Assembly (NCBI GenBank): GCA_905182425.1
Contig: CAJJBP010000009.1
Span: 62,001-126,000 of the forward strand
Source: an uncultured Planktomarina sp.
GTDB taxonomy: Bacteria; Pseudomonadota; Alphaproteobacteria; Rhodobacterales; Rhodobacteraceae
Reading direction: 5' to 3'
DNA: 64,000 bases
Below the pieces are notes generated by a model. The model worked only from the letters and a program-made list of their open reading frames with translations, was not told where the DNA came from and searched no databases. Within the stretch, counting starts at the first letter, position 1, and each line of letters opens with the position of its first letter. Below, in pieces: positions 44,277 through 54,866 of the stretch. The translations under genes were made by a program, and so were the position numbers.

Positions 44277-45922
44277 ATGACCCAAGTAAACAACTTTATG
44301 CATCCAGCCGCAAAAATGTATGCCGCTGAAGAAAAAGCAGGCGAATTAGATCGTCGCGAGTTTATTTCACGCGCCACAGCTTTGGGCGTATCTACCGTTG
44401 CGGCTTACGGTTTGCTGGGTCTTGATGCCCCGGCTGTTGCTGGCGGACACGCTAAAATGGGCGGCACCATTCGCATGCAGATGGACGTCAAAGCTATGAA
44501 AGATCCGCGCACCCATGACTGGACGCAGATTTCGATTTTCTCCGCAGCTTGGCTTGAGTATCTCGTAGAATACAACAATGACGGTTCATTCACGCCAATG
44601 CTGCTGTCCAGCTGGGAAGCCAACTCTGATGCTACCCAATATGTACTGAAAATCCGCGAAGGTGTTAAGTGGAACAATGGCGACGATTTTACCGCAGAAG
44701 ATGTTGCGCGCAACATTATTGGCTGGTGTGACAAGAGCCTTGAAGGCAATTCTATGGCGGGTCGAATGGCCTCTTTGGTTGATGACGCGACAGGTCTGGC
44801 CCGTGAAGGTGCCGTCGTGGCTGTGGACGCTTCCACAGTGCACCTGAACCTTTTGCAACCAGATATTACAATTGTTCCTGGCATGGCAGATTACCCTGCT
44901 CAAATCGTACACGAGTCGTTTACGGTTGAAACCATGGTTTCCAATCCAATCGGCACAGGCTTCATGTTGCCAGAAAACTTGGAAGTCGGCGTCAAAGCAT
45001 CCATTGTCCGCAATGAAGGCTTTGACTGGTGGGGCTATGCCGCTGGCAAAGGCGGATACGTAGACCGGATCGAATTCATTGACTATGGCAGTGATCCTGC
45101 AACCCATATGGCGGGCTTTGAAGCTGAAGAGTTTGATCTCAACTGGGAATCTACTGGTGAATTTGTTGAATTGTTTGATTCACTTGGCCTCGTTAAAACT
45201 CAAGTTGCCTCTGGCGCTACAATCGTTGTGCGTCCAAACCAAGACCACGCACCCTACGATAACAAAATGGTGCGCCAAGCTTTAGCTATGGCCGTTGACA
45301 ACAATGTCATCAACGAATTGGGTAATGCAAGCTTGGGCGTCGCGGCTGATAACTGCCACGTTGGCCCAATGCACCCAGAGCACAATGCAGATGTCACCCG
45401 TGCACCGTTTGATCCGGTCAAAGCCAAAGAGCTCATGGATGCCTCAGGTCATGGTGACTTTGAACATGAGCTGCGCTCGTTGGATACAGGCTTCTGGAAA
45501 GATACTTGTGACGCAGTAGCTGCCCAGCTGCGTGATGCAGGCATCAAAGTAAAACGTACTTTAATGCCCGGCAGTACCTTCTGGAATGATTGGACCAAAT
45601 TCCCTTACTCTGCCACCAACTGGAACCATCGCCCTTTGGGCACACAGGTTCTTGGTCTAGCCTATCGCTCAGGCGAAGCTTGGAATGAGTTTGCATGGAG
45701 CAATGCCGAATTTGACGGCTTGCTGGCAGAGGCTAACTCTTTGGCAAACGCCGATAAACGCCGGTTGTGATGGGCAAAATACAGGCAATTGTAATCGACG
45801 AAGGCGTTACATGTCAGCCATACTGGCGCCTAGTTCAACGGCACAACGTTGCAGGTCTGGTCGGCGTTGATATGCATATCGCGTACTTGCCACAAATATA
45901 TAAGTGGGGCCACGCAGCCTAA
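44277..45922 (+). CDS. ABC transporter substrate-binding protein, family 5, Tat-exported, with one apparent frameshift
   Basis: Periplasmic binding protein of the peptide/nickel/opine type. The N terminus carries a twin-arginine signal, DRREFISRATALGVS near residue 26. The family 5 fold follows. The frame breaks at ANADKRR near 45763 and resumes with VMGKIQAIVIDEGVTCQP, ending IAYLPQIYKWGHAA at 45922. Restoring one base gives about 548 residues. A strong site (GAGGAG) precedes the start. Codon use is visibly richer in G and C than the neighbours, as in a highly expressed or more recently acquired gene. A terminator-like hairpin follows before the permease genes. The ligand is not known. Confidence 0.87.
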
Positions 45923-45937
45923 ATAGCAGAAACTAAT

Positions 45938-45973
45938 AAGGCCACTCCTATTTTTAGGGGTGGCCTTTATTTT
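45938..45973 (+). terminator. Hairpin terminator after the substrate-binding protein gene
   Basis: AAGGCCACTCCT and AGGGGTGGCCTT pair with one G-T wobble around an AT-rich loop, followed by TATTTT. It lies between the binding-protein gene and the permeases of the same system. A partly leaky terminator here would give more binding protein than permease, a common scheme. Confidence 0.75.
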
Positions 45974-46015
45974 GACTACCAAGACTAATGAAAAAATACG
46001 ATGGGACTGCTCACC

Positions 46016-47062
46016 ATGGGGACGTTTATCCTACGCAGAACAGGTGTCATGCTGCTAACAGCTATTTGCCTTACTTTTATTGTATTCATTATGACAAATC
46101 TTTATCCTAATCTTGAGAAACTTGCCAAAAACGAAGGCAATTTTAGGATGTCCGACGCAGAAGTTGCCAGTTTTTTGGGTAACAGAGGTTATACGCAACG
46201 CAAACTGCAAAATTATGGAGAATGGCTTGGTGTTCTGCCCGGCTACGTAATAGAAGGTAGTGACGGCAAGACCCGCGGTCGTTGCTCAAATCATGGAGCT
46301 ATAGTGGAAGATGCTGGAAGATATTGCGGCGTTCTTCAAGGGGATTGGGGCTTTTCTAGTCGCTTCAAGGAACCAGTATCAAAGATAGTCATAACACGCC
46401 TTGCGCTGACCGGTAAACTGATGTTTTGGGTACTTATAGTGATGGTCCCAGGTGCCTTGCTTATTGGGGTTATGGCCGGCATGCGAGAGGGCTCCAGGCT
46501 TGATCGCTCCCTATCAACTGGGGCAATTGTGACCACCGCTACCCCAGAATATGTCTCAGGCGTAATCTTTATTGCGATCTTTACCTCTTCAGCTGTGGGC
46601 CTCAAGTGGTTCAAAGGGTCAGCCACTTCAGCTATGGAAAATGCGACGTTTGAAAATTTTCTGCTGCCGGTGCTCACCATTGCTATCTACGGCATGGGCT
46701 ATATTGCTCGAATGACCCGCGCCTCAATGGCTGAAGTCATGACCGCGCAGTATATCCGCACGGCGCGATTAAAGGGAGTCAGCTTTGCAAATATTGTTTT
46801 AAAGCATGCGCTTCGAAATGCGTTGATCGCCCCGTTCACTGTAATTATGCTGCAAATCCCATGGCTATTAAATGGTGTAGTGATTGTTGAGGTTTTATTT
46901 AATTTCAAAGGATTTGGCTGGGTTTTGGTGCAAGCGGCTAGCAATAACGATATCGATTTGTTGCTTGCCGTATCAGTTGTTGGTGTTGTTGTTGTTCTGT
47001 TGACGCAGTTGATGTCTGACATCGGCTATGTCTTTTTGAACCCTCGCATCCGTATTACTTAA
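46016..47062 (+). CDS. ABC transporter permease, DppB type
   Basis: 348 residues from ATG 46016 (the frame extends to ATG 46001). It starts GTFILRRTGVMLLTAI like DppB/OppB. A periplasmic loop (about 35-115) is longer than usual and holds the paired cysteines RCSNHG and RYCGVLQGDWGFS. The cytoplasmic coupling helix is ARLKGVSFANIVLKHALRNA, where it meets the ATPase. It lies with dppC- and ATPase-type genes in one operon. Confidence 0.9.
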   Translation: MGTFILRRTGVMLLTAICLTFIVFIMTNLYPNLEKLAKNEGNFRMSDAEVASFLGNRGYTQRKLQNYGEWLGVLPGYVIEGSDGKTRGRCSNHGAIVEDAGRYCGVLQGDWGFSSRFKEPVSKIVITRLALTGKLMFWVLIVMVPGALLIGVMAGMREGSRLDRSLSTGAIVTTATPEYVSGVIFIAIFTSSAVGLKWFKGSATSAMENATFENFLLPVLTIAIYGMGYIARMTRASMAEVMTAQYIRTARLKGVSFANIVLKHALRNALIAPFTVIMLQIPWLLNGVVIVEVLFNFKGFGWVLVQAASNNDIDLLLAVSVVGVVVVLLTQLMSDIGYVFLNPRIRIT

Positions 47063-47075
47063 GGAGACCAGATCC

Positions 47076-48675
47076 ATGCAAAACCTTACCTGGACCGGCA
47101 CCTTTGGTGCATATATTGATCCGTTCTTCTTAACCACATTTTCTGCTTGCTTTATCTTTATAGTTGCCGCCGCCGCACGAGGGTTCTCGCGCACAGACGG
47201 ACCTACCCTGATTAACCCGACACCAGCATCGATCGCGCTGTTGGGGCCCACAGCCGTAATAGGGCTTGTGCTTTGGCTTTTAAGCCTCACCGGTCTGGCC
47301 CCATTTACGATGTTGGCGCTTGGTAATGCATGGCTGTCTTTTGTGATCTGCCTGATCATTGGCTTGGCCACAGGGCTCGGTCTATTTCAAATTTCCGCTG
47401 GCCTGATCTTCAAACTGGTCCAAATATCATTTTACGCAACAATAGGGCTTTTTTTGATTTACTTAACCATAGGCTTATTCGTAGCGCCAGAAACTATGGG
47501 AATCATCGGAGCAATATCAAAACAACTAACTCCCACTTGGATTGCCTTGATCATCACTTTTTTAGTGTCCATAAAATTTAAGCGCAACTTGGGTCTTTAT
47601 GGAAAATTATTTGATAGTCCTATTGGTATGATAGGCCTTGGACTGGTTCTATTTTGGGTTTTTACCGCCCTGTTAGGCGCAGGCTTCGACCTAATTGCAA
47701 CCCACGACCCTTTAGGACAGGTATCCGGGATGAAGAACAAGCACCCCGGTATTCCACTGCGCGGCGCAGAAGCGGGCGACTATCCCTACTATCTTTTTGG
47801 TGGTGATACCCTGGCACGCGACGTCTTCAGTCGTGCAATCGTCGGCAGTGGAATTGTAATTGTTATTGCTCCAGCAGCCACAATCTTTGCTTTCATGGTT
47901 GGCATCACTCTCGGCCTACCAGCTGGCTATTTTGGTGGGCGTTTGGATACAGTGCTCAGCTTCCTCTCCAATATGGTTTTGGCTTTTCCAGTAATCTTAC
48001 TTTTTTTCCTTCTGGTCACACCTGAGATCATTGAATCTGGCCTACCAAAGTATCTGGCTGTAATCTTATTCGCATTTCCAGTAATCTTTATTGGCGTTGC
48101 CCAGTTTTCGAAAAATCGTTTAAAATCAAACTTTTTATTTCTGCAATTTCCTATTATGATGAGTATAGCTATTTGGCTGTATTTGAGTTTGGTTTCAGAG
48201 GCAAACACGGTAATCTCTATTTTGCCCCCACTCCTCGATCTGTTTGATGTGCCCTCTGAGATCTTAGTAGTTTTCGTATCAGTGGTCTTCGTCAACTCAC
48301 CTACCGTTTTCCGGATTGTTAGGGGCCTGACCTTAGACGTGAAAACGCGCGACTATGTGGCCGCCGCGCAAACTCGTGGTGAAGGGCCTTGGTATATCAT
48401 GCTTTGGGAAATTTTACCGAATGTACGGGGCCCACTAATTGTGGATTTCTGTCTGCGTATTGGCTACGCTACCATCCTACTTGGGTACGCTCGGCTTTTT
48501 CGGTTTGGGATTGGAATCAGAAAGCCCAGACTGGGGCACAACCATCAATGCCGGGCGCAAACTACTTTCAGTTTATCTAGCACCCGTTTTAGTACCAGCC
48601 TTCTCTCTGATGAGTTTGGTCTTGGGCCTCAATCTACTGGCAGATGGTCTGCGTGAAGAAAGCTTGAGGGACTAA
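47076..48675 (+). CDS. ABC transporter permease, DppC type, oversized, with one apparent frameshift
   Basis: About 532 residues after removing one base from the GGG run at 48483-48485; the second part continues TLGFFGLGLESESPDWGTT. Ordinary DppC proteins have about 300 residues. Here some 180 extra residues with four or five membrane segments precede the conserved core (SPIGMIGLGLVLFWVFTALL). A second insert of about 80 residues, also hydrophobic, splits the core between LAFPVILLFFLL and NSPTVFRIVRG. The coupling helix AAQTRGEGPWYIMLWEILPN is intact. The function of the extra parts is unknown. Confidence 0.85.
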
Positions 48676-48679
48676 TTTA

Positions 48680-50766
48680 ATGGTAAAGTATAACTATGAT
48701 GGCCCTATTCTTGAAATCGACCAGTTGTCGATTTCCTTTTTCACGCGGCTAAACGAAATTCCTGCGGTAATGGATTTTAGCTGCGCTATCCAACCTGGTG
48801 AGGCTATGGGACTGGTCGGCGAATCTGGATGCGGTAAATCCACCGTAGCTCTTGGCGTGATGCAAGATCTCGGCGTTAACGGACGCGTAGTAGGCGGAAC
48901 AATCAAATTCAAAGGCCGTGACCTAAACCTTATGAGCCCAGAAGAATTGCGCGAGATCCGTGGCTCTGAAATTGCCATGATTTATCAGGAGCCAATGGCC
49001 TCCCTGAACCCAGCGATGAAAATTGCTCAACAATTGATGGAAGTGCCTATGATCCATGAGGGGATCAACAAAGAAGACGCATATAAACGTGCTTTAGAGG
49101 TCGTCGAAGACGTAAAACTTCCTGATCCAGAGAGAATTTTGAAATCCTTCCCACATCAGCTTTCTGGCGGCCAGCAACAACGCATTGTGATTGCCATGGC
49201 GCTGATGTCAAAACCAAGTCTGTTGATTCTTGATGAGCCCACAACTGCGTTGGACGTGACAGTGGAGGCCGCCGTAGTAAAATTGGTGAAAGATTTAGGC
49301 AAAAAATACGGCACCTCTATGTTGTTTATATCGCACAATCTTGGCTTAATCTTAGAAACATGCGACCGGATTTGTGTGATGTATTCCGGAGAAGCAGTTG
49401 AAACTGGGCGTATAGAAGATGTATTCGACAAAATGCAGCACCCATATACGCAGGCGTTGTTTCGCTCTATTCCCCTACCAGGCGCCGATAAAAATGACCG
49501 TCCCCTAGTGGCCATTCCTGGTAATTTTCCATTGCCCCATGAGCGGCCCGTTGGCTGTAATTTTGGGCCACGCTGCGATTATTTTAAGGCTGGCCGATGC
49601 GATCAGGGTCCAATCAGCATGGATACAGTCCCTCACGGCGACCGTCACGGCTCGCGTTGCCTTAAGTGGAGCGAAATTGACTGGGATGCGCCGTTGGAGT
49701 TGGCGGAACAGAAAGTCAAAGCCGAACCAGGCCGCGTTGTACTCAATATTGAAAACCTTAAGAAATACTATGAAGTGGCTGCAAATGCTCTATTTGGCGG
49801 TGGCAATAAAAAGGTAATAAAGGCCAATGAAACCCTAAGCTTTGAAGCCCGCGAGTCAGAAACCTTGGCTATTGTTGGCGAATCTGGCTGCGGAAAGTCA
49901 ACATTTGCCAAGGTGTTGATGGGATTGGAGACTGCGACCGAAGGGGAAATACTACTCGAAGGCAAAAATATCGAAGGCATTTCCATTGAGAACCGCGACA
50001 CAAAAACCGTGGCGGATGTCCAGATGGTGTTCCAAAACCCCTTTGACACGCTGAACCCATCCATGACAGTGGGTAGCCAAATTGTACGTGCTTTGGAGCT
50101 GTTTCGGATTGGTAACTCCGCCGTAGAGCGTACAGAACGCATGCTAGAACTTCTCGATCTGGTTAAATTGCCACGTGAATTTGCCGACCGCATGCCGCGT
50201 CAGCTGTCTGGTGGACAAAAGCAACGGGTAGGAATCGCCCGCGCTTTTGCTGGGGACGCTAAAATAGTAGTGGCCGATGAGCCAGTATCGGCTTTGGATG
50301 TATCTGTGCAAGCAGCAGTCACAGATCTGTTGATGGAAATTCAGCGCAAACATAAACTACATTGCTGTTTATTAGCCATGATCTATCGATTGTACGCTAT
50401 CTTTCCGACCGCGTATTGGTGATGTATCTCGGCCATGTGGTGGAAATGGGAACAACTGAGCAAGTGTTTCAACCGCCCTATCACCCCTACACTGAGGCTC
50501 TACTCAGTGCGGTGCCGATTGCCGACACCTCGGCGATCCAAAAAAAGCACATCGTGCTTGAGGGTGACATCCCATCGGCGATGAATCCCCCTTCCGGTTG
50601 TCCGTTTCAAACCCGCTGTGGCTGGAAAGCAGAGGTTCCAGGCGGGCTATGCGATATTGAAGTGCCAATAGTGCGTCAATTGCCTGGGGGCCATCAAATC
50701 AAATGCCATTTGGCCGATGATATTTTGGCCCGTATGGATCCTGTGATCAAAATGGCTGCAGAATAA
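48680..50766 (+). CDS. ABC transporter ATP-binding protein, DppD-DppF fusion, with one apparent frameshift
   Basis: Two complete nucleotide-binding domains in one chain of about 695 residues. First half: Walker A GESGCGKST, signature LSGGQQQR, Walker B LLILDEPTTAL. Second half: GESGCGKST, LSGGQKQR, VVADEPVSALD. Each half ends in an oligopeptide-type C-terminal region with cysteines (CNFGPRCDYFKAGRC and CPFQTRCGW) that bind an Fe-S cluster in relatives. The frame breaks after QRKHK at the AAA run 50354-50356 and resumes TLLFISHDLSIV; one missing A explains it. Confidence 0.9.
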
Positions 50767-50942
50767 ACTAGGCTCTAAACGAACAATAAAAGCACCTCTA
50801 ACGATGCCATTTCTTCATCTCGATCAAGCCCAAGAGGCGAAGTATACAAAAATATGCCAACTGGACAGATAGAAGCTTGCGTCGTGCGATAGATACGCAG
50901 ATATATGGCAGGAACGTGGTGCTCCAAGAAAAGCATATCAAC

Positions 50943-50970
50943 TTGACAAAATTAAACGTAAATTTAGCTT
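50943..50970 (+). promoter_or_regulatory. Candidate ssb promoter
   Basis: TTGACA at 50943-50948, a 16-base spacer and TAGCTT at 50965-50970. It lies about 40 bases before the ssb start. No clear SOS box (GAAC N7 GAAC or GTTC N7 GTTC) was found nearby. Confidence 0.45.
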
Positions 50971-51011
50971 CTATGCTGGGTTTTTAGGATAACAATTTGG
51001 GGGAAATGGCC

Positions 51012-51485
51012 ATGGCCGGATCAGTAAACAAAGTCATCATCATTGGAAATTTGGGACAAGACCCTGAAGTACGTAACTTTCCAAGCGGCGGAAAGGTTTG
51101 TAACTTTTCAGTTGCAACTTCCGAGAATTGGAAAGACCGCAACACAGGCGAACGCCGCGAACGTACAGAATGGCACCGCGTATCAATCACGTCTGAGCCT
51201 CTCGTGCGCGTCGCCGAACAATATCTGCGGAAAGGGTCGAAAGTTTATCTTGAAGGACAGCTAGAGACACGCAAATGGCAGGATCAATCTGGCCAAGACA
51301 AATATACGACCGAGGTTGTTTTACGCCCTTATCGTTCTGAGCTCACAATGCTTGATGGACGAAGTGACGGTGGTCAAGGCGGTGGTCAAGGAAGCAGTTA
51401 CATGACCGATCAAAGTGGTGGGCAAGAAGCTGGTTACAGTAGTCCCACCCCTTCAGCCGATTTGGATGATGAAATACCTTTTTAA
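51012..51485 (+). CDS. ssb: Single-stranded DNA-binding protein
   Basis: 157 residues from ATG 51012, chosen because GGGGG at 50999-51003 has the right spacing; TTG 50997 and ATG 51006 are in frame upstream. OB fold with [17 protein letters not shown] and [21 protein letters not shown] Gly/Gln-rich linker (GQGGGQGSS) leads to the acidic tip DDEIPF, the docking site for repair proteins. It ends 20 bases before the convergent aroB stop. Confidence 0.97.
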   Translation: MAGSVNKVIIIGNLGQDPEVRNFPSGGKVCNFSVATSENWKDRNTGERRERTEWHRVSITSEPLVRVAEQYLRKGSKVYLEGQLETRKWQDQSGQDKYTTEVVLRPYRSELTMLDGRSDGGQGGGQGSSYMTDQSGGQEAGYSSPTPSADLDDEIPF

Positions 51486-51494
51486 GACCTTCCT

Positions 51495-51523
51495 TCTGGC
51501 GCCGGCTAAGAGCCTGCGCCAGA
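51495..51523. terminator. Long hairpin between convergent ssb and aroB
   Basis: TCTGGCGC-c-GGCT-aag-AGCC-t-GCGCCAGA forms twelve pairs with a single internal mismatch and a three-base loop. It lies between the two stop codons and overlaps the last codons of aroB. Neither side has a long T-run, so termination would depend on the hairpin itself or on Rho. Confidence 0.5.
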
Positions 51524-52627
51524 CTTCATCGAATCTTCTATTACAGCCATTATAACTTTATTGGACACATCCGATGTCATAAAGCTTTCCCCAATCGATC
51601 GAGCCAATATGAAGTTTAGTTGTTTCCCAACAACTTTCTTATCTTGCCCCATAAGGCTCAAGATTTTGGCCGCATTGGGCATATCACCCTCGATATCCCT
51701 TATGTCCGTCTTTATTTTCATGGTGCGGAGATGCTCCCTTAAACGGGATGGTGCCTCTTGTGCACAAAGTCCTAAACGAGCAGATGTTTCAAAGGCCAAA
51801 GCGCAGCCTATGGCTACGCCTTCACCATGTAAAAGGCGATCCGAATAACCGGTTGCAGCTTCTAATGCATGACAGAAGGTATGACCCAAATTTAACAAAG
51901 CCCGCTCGCCCTGCTCGGTCTCATCGCGCTCGACTATGTCTGCCTTCATTTGGCAGGAGATACGAACAGCCTCGATACGTGCGGCTATGTTTCCTTGTGC
52001 CAGAGAGGGCCCATTTTTTTCAAGCCATGCAAAAAACCTCTCACTACCAAGCAGACCATATTTTACAACCTCTCCATACCCAGCAAGGAAATCACGGGGT
52101 TTGAGAGTTTCCAAAATATCAATATCTGCTAAAACTAATTTTGGTTGATGGAAGGCTCCTATTAAGTTTTTGCCCTGTGACGCGTTAATCCCAGTTTTAC
52201 CACCAACAGAACTATCAACTTGCGCCAGCAAGCTGGTTGGAATCTGAACAAAGTCTACACCACGCCGCAATATAGCAGTCGCAAATCCTACCAGATCACC
52301 AATTACACCACCGCCTAGAGCAATAACAACATCGCTACGTTCAACCTTCTCATCCAAAAAGAAATCAATTGTTTCACTTAAAAATTTCCAGCTTTTAGTA
52401 CCTTCACCCGCAGGGAGAGTAAGAGACGCGTATTCGATACCCGCTTCAGAAAGTGCGCCCGTGAGCGTCGTTAAATGCAATGGCCCTACATTGCTATCCG
52501 TAACAATCACAATCTTAGGACGCGCTAGAAACGGTAATAAATATTGTGAACTTTTTTTGAGTAAGCCTTGCCCAATGTGAATATCATAGGACCTATCCCC
52601 CAGGGGTACATGTACAACAACACTCAT
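51506..52627 (-). CDS. aroB: 3-dehydroquinate synthase
   Basis: 373 residues. NAD-binding VVIALGGGVIGDLVGFATAI, PTSLLAQVDSSVGGKTGIN, and the zinc histidines in LLNLGHTFCHALEAATGY and LLHGEGVAIG. Second step of the shikimate pathway. Coupled to aroK by a four-base overlap. Confidence 0.97.
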   Translation of the reverse strand: MSVVVHVPLGDRSYDIHIGQGLLKKSSQYLLPFLARPKIVIVTDSNVGPLHLTTLTGALSEAGIEYASLTLPAGEGTKSWKFLSETIDFFLDEKVERSDVVIALGGGVIGDLVGFATAILRRGVDFVQIPTSLLAQVDSSVGGKTGINASQGKNLIGAFHQPKLVLADIDILETLKPRDFLAGYGEVVKYGLLGSERFFAWLEKNGPSLAQGNIAARIEAVRISCQMKADIVERDETEQGERALLNLGHTFCHALEAATGYSDRLLHGEGVAIGCALAFETSARLGLCAQEAPSRLREHLRTMKIKTDIRDIEGDMPNAAKILSLMGQDKKVVGKQLNFILARSIGESFMTSDVSNKVIMAVIEDSMKSGAGS

Positions 52628-53175
52628 ATCTTATCTCCAAAAATATCGGGGCGTGTTGAGAGCTTATCTACTACGCATTGCGTTGTTTGGGCTATCGAAT
52701 TCCCAGAAATCGCTTTAACCTGTATATCTGCCATATTATAAAAATCTTTTCTTTTATTATAGATACTTACAAGAGTATTTCGCGGGTTTTTTGTATTCAG
52801 AAGTGGACGATTTTTCTTGTTCCGAACTCTTTCCCATAGCAAATCTAAATCCACTTCTAAAAGTACGGAAACTCCACCTTTACTGATCAAAGAACGGTTT
52901 TCAGCATTCATAAACACACCTCCACCGGTGGCCAAAATACATGGCACATCGCTAAGTAATCGTGAAATAATACGTGTTTCTGCAGTTCTAAAAAACGATT
53001 CACCATCTCGTTTAAAAATTTCACTGACACTCATGTTAGCCGCAAGGGCAATCTCCGAATCTGAATCTTTAAAAGGCACATCTAATGCTAAAGATAATGC
53101 ACGCCCGACGGCTGTTTTACCTGACCCCATCATTCCAACCAAAACGACTGTTTTTTTAAGCGACATCTGTCTCAT
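52624..53175 (-). CDS. aroK: Shikimate kinase
   Basis: 183 residues. Walker A LVGMMGSGKTAVGRAL near residue 12, DSEIALAANMSVSEIF, and LATGGGVFMNAENR. Phosphorylates shikimate on the way to chorismate, which trpG at the right edge also draws on. First gene of aroK-aroB; divergent from a small membrane protein gene. Confidence 0.96.
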   Translation of the reverse strand: MRQMSLKKTVVLVGMMGSGKTAVGRALSLALDVPFKDSDSEIALAANMSVSEIFKRDGESFFRTAETRIISRLLSDVPCILATGGGVFMNAENRSLISKGGVSVLLEVDLDLLWERVRNKKNRPLLNTKNPRNTLVSIYNKRKDFYNMADIQVKAISGNSIAQTTQCVVDKLSTRPDIFGDKI

Positions 53176-53272
53176 TTTTAATCCTAAGAATTACTTGCCT
53201 TGCGCCGTCAATGGCGTGATTGTTACACAAACACTATATGCAAATACAGGGCCCTTAGGAAAAGCACCAAAC

Positions 53273-53422
53273 ATGTTACGATTAATCAAATATCTATTAT
53301 ATTTTGCACTACTTGGTAGCTTGGTTTTTATTGCATTCGCATATTTGGGACCAATTTTTGGATTGGACTTCTCCGCTCACATAACTGAGATTGAGATTCC
53401 AGTAAATTTAAATGTCAACTAA
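53273..53422 (+). CDS. Small single-pass membrane protein between aroK and an exported helical protein
   Basis: 49 residues, ATG 53273. A hydrophobic helix (YLLYFALLGSLVFIAFAYLG) near the N terminus is followed by a short periplasmic tail, PIFGLDFSAHITEIEIPVNL. Proteins of this size and pattern occur beside aroK and xerD in Roseobacter-group genomes, as far as I recall; I know no function. Its last four codons overlap the next gene's start by 11 bases, so the two are coupled. Confidence 0.65.
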   Translation: MLRLIKYLLYFALLGSLVFIAFAYLGPIFGLDFSAHITEIEIPVNLNVN

Positions 53423-54866
53423 CATGCGTAATCTCTGTATCGCGGCATGTGTGGCTCTTGCCTCCCCTGCTCATACCCAAAATGAGGTTCCACTATCAGC
53501 GATAGAGTGGTTATCGCTACCAGGTTTGGTTCCACTTACTGAGGAATTGGTCAGACCAAGTTTAAAATCTAGCGAGAACACTAACATAACTGTAACGGAA
53601 CTCGCTTTAACTGAAACAAAGTCTTACGGCCTAATACCAGCTAAAATTTCTGGTATTCCCATGGATTTCTGGACTGATCTTGAGCCCAATATGCTTGGCC
53701 AATTGCTCGGATCTCTATCAACTGCAGGACTTCCAACGACTAATGAGCTTTTATTACGAGCGCTTTTGGCAGAAACAGATGGAAATGAGGCCATTCTAAC
53801 TGCTCGGGTAAAAGCATTGCTGGAGAGAGGCGCCGTTCATGCCGCAATAAGCTTACTTGAGCAATCCAGCATTGACACTCCAGCAACTTTTTCACTGTAC
53901 AGTCAAAGTGCTTTATTGCTAGGCAATACTAAAAGAATGTGCCAATCTTTAATTTCAAAACCTTATCTTTCGAAAGATGAAGCACTTAAAATTTATTGCC
54001 ACGCACGTGAAGGTGACTGGGGACTTGCAGTTCTAACGTATTTTACACTTGATGCATTGGAAACCTTTAATCCAACAATTTCAGCCTTACTCAAAGTAGA
54101 CCTTGACCCAGAACTAATAGCGGAGCTTTCATTAGCTCAAACAGTATCTATGAAACTAAGCGCCTTGGAGTTTAGGCTGCGAGAAAGCGCTGGCCAACGA
54201 CCCCAAACTCAAGGCCTACCTTTGAGTTTTGCATATATGGACCTTAGCGAAACAACAGGTTGGAAACAACAATTGGAAGCCGCTGAAAAATTAGCAATTA
54301 TGAGCAGTTTACCTGCCAACAAACTTTTAGAATATTTTTCAAAAGGCTCACCCTCTGCTACGGGCGGTATTTGGGAACGTGTCCGTGCGGTTCAATCATT
54401 AGATGAAACTTTTTCAGATCCAATATTAGATCCGACACAAGATCTCGAAAAATTTTGGGCCGCCACCGAAAATACACATCTAGCACCAGTCTTTGCACGT
54501 GCCTGGTCGGATAAATTATCCTCATATCAGGTATCTCAAACTGGCGATAATACGTTGTTTAAAATGCAAATATTGTCAGGTGGAAGCCAATTTTCTTTCC
54601 TTACGGCAATGGAACGCCTTCACAATCAAAACCCTAAAGTGCTCTCAAAAACTTATACAAATTTGTTGACACAGTTTGAAGATAAAAACATTTCTCCTAT
54701 TCCATTCCGCTCGTCTAGCGTCTTACGCGCCGTTCGGCTTGTTGAGGATGCAATGGAAGGCAATGAGCCGGCACTTTATGAGGCAATTATGCTTATTAGG
54801 TGCATGGGCCTAACCCCTATGGCGGAGCAACTGGCTTTAGATTTTATGATATTGGCAAACATATAG
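53412..54866 (+). CDS. Exported helical repeat protein of unknown function
   Basis: 484 residues. An N-terminal signal peptide (NLCIAACVALASPAHTQ) sends it to the periplasm. The rest is all-helical with a repeat-like pattern of short amphipathic helices (LLLRALLAETDGNEAILTA, AISLLEQSSIDTPATF), resembling TPR/SEL-type superhelices but without clean consensus. Three cysteines. It sits between a small membrane protein and xerD with no gap to xerD. I do not recognise a characterised family. Confidence 0.75.
   Translation: MSTNMRNLCIAACVALASPAHTQNEVPLSAIEWLSLPGLVPLTEELVRPSLKSSENTNITVTELALTETKSYGLIPAKISGIPMDFWTDLEPNMLGQLLGSLSTAGLPTTNELLLRALLAETDGNEAILTARVKALLERGAVHAAISLLEQSSIDTPATFSLYSQSALLLGNTKRMCQSLISKPYLSKDEALKIYCHAREGDWGLAVLTYFTLDALETFNPTISALLKVDLDPELIAELSLAQTVSMKLSALEFRLRESAGQRPQTQGLPLSFAYMDLSETTGWKQQLEAAEKLAIMSSLPANKLLEYFSKGSPSATGGIWERVRAVQSLDETFSDPILDPTQDLEKFWAATENTHLAPVFARAWSDKLSSYQVSQTGDNTLFKMQILSGGSQFSFLTAMERLHNQNPKVLSKTYTNLLTQFEDKNISPIPFRSSSVLRAVRLVEDAMEGNEPALYEAIMLIRCMGLTPMAEQLALDFMILANI

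Noticed and set aside
44405-45107. Long minus-strand frames inside the ABC binding-protein gene
   Set aside because: They are shadows produced by its GC-richer codons; composition is not protein-like.
50767-50996. SOS box upstream of ssb
   Set aside because: GAAC N7 GCAC near 50779 is one half-site off the GAAC N7 GAAC pattern and too far from the promoter to be convincing.
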